Of a DNA stretch of 64,000 nucleotides, positions 60,675 to 64,000 are shown piece by piece. The stretch is from the NCBI GenBank assembly GCA_018402485.1, contig JAGYIY010000001.1, positions 590,001 to 654,000 on the forward strand, given 5' to 3'. Under the pieces are notes generated by a model. The model saw nothing but the letters and a program-made list of their open reading frames with translations, was not told where the DNA came from and did not search any database. Both the position numbers and the translations under genes were made by a program. Within the stretch, counting starts at the first letter, position 1. Every line of letters begins with the position of its first letter. The DNA is from Roseivirga sp. GTDB lineage: Bacteria; Bacteroidota; Bacteroidia; Cytophagales; Cyclobacteriaceae.

Positions 60675-62000
60675 TTACTGCTCAGGACGTCTCTTCAGTT
60701 GAACTGTTGTCTGAATCCAGCAGCCTACTTTGATGGTCTCACCTTCCTCTTTATTGGCGGTAAAAATATCGCTAATGGTTGGGAACTGGGCTTGAGCTTG
60801 TGCCATTTTACTACGGTTTTTGGCTTTGGCATAGTAATCATAGGCAGCTATAAAGCGTGCTCTATCATCAATTTGACTTTGCTTCTGATCGCATTCAGAG
60901 CTGGCCATCATCATATCACCAATCAATTCAAACATTTCTGATTCCAAGGACGGGTCAACATTGGCCGCCTCAAGTGCATATTTCTTTGCCTCCACTTTAT
61001 TGCCCATAATACGTTGCGTAGTGGCAATTTGCTTCAGCGCCTTGCCTTTGTCTTGGTTGTCTTCGGTTTCTTGCATGGCCTTTTCGAAATACTCGATGGA
61101 TTTATCAAAGGCTTTTTCGCTACCATATCTTACTCCTAATAAATAGCCCACTCCATATTGTGGTTCCGCCGCATAATACGTTTCCGCCGCTTGTAAAAAC
61201 CATTCCATTTCGGTGCAACCTCCTTCAAACGCAAAAACAAATATTTTCTTTGCCAAGATAGGATCAGAAGTATCTTCCATGAACTTGGGTATAAGTTTAT
61301 CAGTAATGAATTCGCAATCAATCAAATTCATATCGGCTAATTTTTCATCTACAAACTCTTTGATTTTCTCATACCTGGCCGTGCTCTTTCCGGCTTGTTT
61401 GGCTTGATCAATCTGAAAATCAATGTGCTCCATGCAACGATTATAAATAGCAATGATATCTTCACTAGATAAATTGACATCGCGAGCGTAAGCCAAAACA
61501 GCCATGTTCATATAATACCGCCCGAGGGGATAATAAGCATCGTTACCTTTGAGTTCATATGTTCTTTCAAATAGTTCGAGCAACTCACGGGTTTTGTCCG
61601 CATCTTTATAATAAAACATAAAAGCATCAATGGCTTTTCTGTCGATTACCTTTGCCTCTTCCTCAGGGAAATTCTCAAATCGCTTATCATAAAAAGCCAT
61701 AACTGTATTAGCGGCCTTTGTCTTTTCCATCTCAGATGAGGCCTCTTTGTATTCATCCTTGTATATGGAGATACCATTGATATAAATAGACCTACTTAAC
61801 GCAGGATATTTTTCCACCAACTGACTGAGGTATTCCTTAGATTTATCTAAGTTTTTGGCCCTGTAATTATCATCAAAAAGAGTCCAAAGTGTTTGGGCAT
61901 CAGACCTTTTTTCTGGGTCTTCAGGCCAATTAAATTGAGCCTTAGCCACTACACTTATCATCATTAAAGTAAGAATTACGATTGTTTTAAATCTCATCAT
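60675..62000 (-). CDS. secreted TPR-repeat protein
   Basis: The 441-residue protein has a signal peptide (IVILTLMMISVVAKAQ) and a mature part made of helical repeats. Segments such as FDKSIEYFEKAMQETEDNQDK, GKALKQIATTQRIMGNKVEAKKY and LLELFERTYEL have the spacing of TPR helices. Such proteins mediate protein-protein contacts, and in this cluster probably help outer-membrane assembly or LPS export. It starts 9 bp after the barrel gene ends on the same strand, which suggests one operon. Function is inferred from position only. Confidence 0.78.
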   Translation of the reverse strand: MMRFKTIVILTLMMISVVAKAQFNWPEDPEKRSDAQTLWTLFDDNYRAKNLDKSKEYLSQLVEKYPALSRSIYINGISIYKDEYKEASSEMEKTKAANTVMAFYDKRFENFPEEEAKVIDRKAIDAFMFYYKDADKTRELLELFERTYELKGNDAYYPLGRYYMNMAVLAYARDVNLSSEDIIAIYNRCMEHIDFQIDQAKQAGKSTARYEKIKEFVDEKLADMNLIDCEFITDKLIPKFMEDTSDPILAKKIFVFAFEGGCTEMEWFLQAAETYYAAEPQYGVGYLLGVRYGSEKAFDKSIEYFEKAMQETEDNQDKGKALKQIATTQRIMGNKVEAKKYALEAANVDPSLESEMFELIGDMMMASSECDQKQSQIDDRARFIAAYDYYAKAKNRSKMAQAQAQFPTISDIFTANKEEGETIKVGCWIQTTVQLKRRPEQ

Positions 62001-62009
62001 TCTATCATT

Positions 62010-63302
62010 TTAATTAAAACGTTGTTTTGCAAACCATGTAATATCCTGCAAACTAAACCCTAAACTAAACTTTAGGTAGTTTTCTCTTATTAAATTTACT
62101 GTGTTTAGGTTCCCTCTAGAGCCAATAGTCATGCCAAAGTTAATGTTAGAGTATCCCCAAACAGCATTCAAAGGCATTGAGAAGCCTAAACTAAGTCCAA
62201 AATCATCAATGTTATCACCGTTGACAAAAAATGGCGTCCTTTCATAATGCATTCCAAGCCTGTAGCTTATTACCTCAAATAAACTGGACGTTGTTTCAGA
62301 GAAATTGGGAATGTATGAGCCTCCTATTGCTAATCTAAAAGCTTGATCTATGTTTTGCTCTGGCTGCCCTTCTCTATCTCTAAATTTTGACCAATTTTGG
62401 ATTTGAAGATCTATCCCGAGCGTAATTTTTCTGGTTTCTTGATAAGAAATTCCCAAGCCCAAGCGGTCAGGAATACTTACACTTAAATTTTGATCATTAT
62501 CAAAAACTAAGGTATCGGTACTGAATGCACCACCCTGAGATGCAAGGTTTTCAAATGTCACCAAAGTATTTTGACTTAAATCAAATGCAGGACTGTAATA
62601 ACTACCTAAATTTAAATAACGATTTTCGCTTATTGGCAAACGATAAACTGCCCCAAATGTAGCCGATACCTGACTGAAGCTCCTTCTTGTTAGCACTTGA
62701 GTCGTGCCAAATCCAACCTGTCGAACACCTTGCAGGTCAAAAACATCATTATTTTGAATTTGACCAAAATATAAAGCCCCTTCGATTCCTAAAAGCAAAT
62801 TTCCTAATTTGAAAGAAGAAGTTAATGCTAGCTCATCAATTCCACCTTCTCCCGAAACATCTACCTCAGAAACAGAATTCTCCGGACCAGGCTGTGTTTG
62901 TTGAAATCCATAGTTCACTGTGCTGTAGGGCGTTAGGCTAAATCCCAAATTCCATTTACCTAAAACAATGGGTAGGGTAAAGGCCAAATCCCTAAAGCTA
63001 CCTGAAGTAGAGCTATAGGATTCTTCCCCATTTGTAAAGCTACGCCTATCAACTGCTAAGCCTGTCTGAAAAACAGCCTCATAATTTATGGCTTGAAGGG
63101 CGGGATTAAGGGTATTAACATAGAATTTGTTTCCATTACTTATTCCTAAGCCGGCCATGCCAGCCTGCTGCGCCGTGCCGTCCCAATGGATGTCGCCCAA
63201 GCCAAAAATTGAATAACTCGATTGGGTAAACTGCGCCATAGCCTGTTGCGAAATTATAAGGCCAATAGCCACATAAAAATATACCGATTTTCTTCTCAAC
63301 AT
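62010..63302 (-). CDS. outer-membrane beta-barrel protein (FadL/OmpP1-like)
   Basis: The 430-residue protein has a signal peptide (FYVAIGLIISQQAMAQ) and alternating hydrophobic strands over the whole length, ending with a barrel-type FSLGFSLQDITWFAKQRFN. The start of the mature part (SSYSIFGLGDIHWDGTAQQ with GLGISNGNKFYVNTLNPA) resembles FadL/OmpP1-like transporter families of Bacteroidota, where such a segment precedes a 14-stranded barrel. It may transport lipids or hydrophobic molecules. It is followed by the TPR gene 9 bp away. Confidence 0.78.
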   Translation of the reverse strand: MLRRKSVYFYVAIGLIISQQAMAQFTQSSYSIFGLGDIHWDGTAQQAGMAGLGISNGNKFYVNTLNPALQAINYEAVFQTGLAVDRRSFTNGEESYSSTSGSFRDLAFTLPIVLGKWNLGFSLTPYSTVNYGFQQTQPGPENSVSEVDVSGEGGIDELALTSSFKLGNLLLGIEGALYFGQIQNNDVFDLQGVRQVGFGTTQVLTRRSFSQVSATFGAVYRLPISENRYLNLGSYYSPAFDLSQNTLVTFENLASQGGAFSTDTLVFDNDQNLSVSIPDRLGLGISYQETRKITLGIDLQIQNWSKFRDREGQPEQNIDQAFRLAIGGSYIPNFSETTSSLFEVISYRLGMHYERTPFFVNGDNIDDFGLSLGFSMPLNAVWGYSNINFGMTIGSRGNLNTVNLIRENYLKFSLGFSLQDITWFAKQRFN

Positions 63303-63510
63303 CCTTTGTTTTCTTATGCGCTCGTCCTCATTTGATAGGCGCCCTTTTTGGAAGGTTACAAAGATGTTTGTTTTTATTTTAGATTCAAATTATTAAGCCT
63401 TTGCCTATTTGAAAATGAGCAGTTTATGTCATTTTTTAACATAAATTGAGAATTTCCACGCGGCCCTCACCATTAAACCACAATAGTTTCAGCCTCCTAA
63501 CCGCTCTATT
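63303..63510. other. intergenic region
   Basis: A 208-bp gap before the outer-membrane barrel gene on the minus strand, likely with its promoter. No gene or clear hairpin was found. Confidence 0.35.
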
Positions 63511-63969
63511 TTAGTCTTTTAAATGGGTCTCTATGTTTACTCCTTGGCTCAGTGATTTATGAACAGGGCATTTATCTGCAATCTGAACCAGACGCTTCTT
63601 CTGCTCATCGGATAGCTCTCCGCTAAACTCAAGCTCACGATCAATACAATCAACTTTATCGGAAGCTTTTAACCCTTTCGTATCATCAGGGTGACGCTTT
63701 TCTCTGTTCAAATGCACCTTTACCTCTTGCAAATCCCAGCCTTTTCGGTCGCTATACATTCGTAAAGTAATGGCTGTGCAGGCGCCCAAGGCACTCACTA
63801 AATAATCGTAAGGAGTGCCACCAGTATTTGAGCCCCCCAAATCTTCAGGTTCGTCTGACAACATGTAATGACCATTGGCCATGATTTCGGTTTGATACCC
63901 TTTCTCCTTTTCATTGCGCACAACAACTTGCCGATCTGTATTCAGGTTTTTGTTGTCCACGCGATTCAT
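63511..63969 (-). CDS. OsmC-family peroxide-detoxifying protein
   Basis: The 152-residue protein is of the OsmC/Ohr family, which uses a pair of cysteines to reduce organic hydroperoxides. The first Cys lies in SALGACTAITLRMYSD and the second in ADKCPVHKSL. The segment GGTPYDYLVSALGAC has the family pattern. Expected to act in the cytoplasm against peroxides. It is complete in the window, with the start at 63969. Confidence 0.88.
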   Translation of the reverse strand: MNRVDNKNLNTDRQVVVRNEKEKGYQTEIMANGHYMLSDEPEDLGGSNTGGTPYDYLVSALGACTAITLRMYSDRKGWDLQEVKVHLNREKRHPDDTKGLKASDKVDCIDRELEFSGELSDEQKKRLVQIADKCPVHKSLSQGVNIETHLKD

Positions 63970-64000
63970 TTCAATGTACCTGCTTGCCCAGGAAGCAACT

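Overview
The window is a piece of a Bacteroidota chromosome, most likely a marine or soil member of the order Cytophagales. The evidence is a SusC/SusD pair, many lipoproteins with acidic residues just after the lipid-anchored cysteine, families typical of the phylum (DUF4105, DUF6702, SusC/D, VCBS/UnbV lipoproteins), -7 elements of the TAnnTTTG type, AT-rich intergenic DNA and few Shine-Dalgarno sequences. No tRNA, rRNA or CRISPR array was seen.

Positions 1-4000 look like accessory DNA. Three toxin-antitoxin pairs (Fic with a VbhA-type antitoxin, a MazF/PemK pair and HigBA) and one orphan helical protein each occupy a compact cassette read in the + direction. The cassettes are separated by imperfect palindromes that resemble integron attC sites; the clearest is at 3296-3409, with GCATAAC/GTTATGC outer boxes. 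Two group II intron 3' ends and the C-terminal part of an intron maturase lie in the spacers, all antisense to the cassettes. This resembles a cassette cluster without a visible integrase (CALIN-like), invaded by attC-targeting introns. An RmuC gene follows.

Positions 5900-14400 hold mainly envelope and secreted proteins: an acetolactate-decarboxylase-like lipoprotein, a GH5 lipoprotein, a DUF3050 protein, an M1 peptidase, a HupE/UreJ-type membrane protein with a DUF6702 partner, a DUF3298-type lipoprotein and a YceI protein. At 14.4-18.8 kb are a 2'-5' RNA ligase-like protein, an amylosucrase and an SSS-family symporter, probably for sugar use.

Positions 19.0-35.5 kb form one minus-strand locus: SusC, SusD, three paralogous VCBS/UnbV lipoproteins of about 1,100 residues, a small unknown lipoprotein between two of them, and a PAP2/vanadium-haloperoxidase-like lipoprotein. 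A strong hairpin terminator sits after susD and probably lowers expression of the distal genes. This is the best candidate in the window for an undescribed outer-membrane uptake or modification system.

The remainder (35.8-64 kb) is mostly core genome: dgt, an MMPL exporter, ileS, a PAS/GAF sensor kinase, a serine hydrolase, pdhA, recF, recX, inositol monophosphatase, rsmI, a pterin dehydratase, a lipoprotein-type methyltransferase, a DUF493 protein, and an envelope-biogenesis cluster (outer-membrane barrel, TPR protein, lptC, small membrane protein, CNNM/CorC protein, PpiD-like chaperone). An OsmC-family protein is at the right edge. One small Cys-rich membrane protein at 53420-53584 is easy to miss because of its size.
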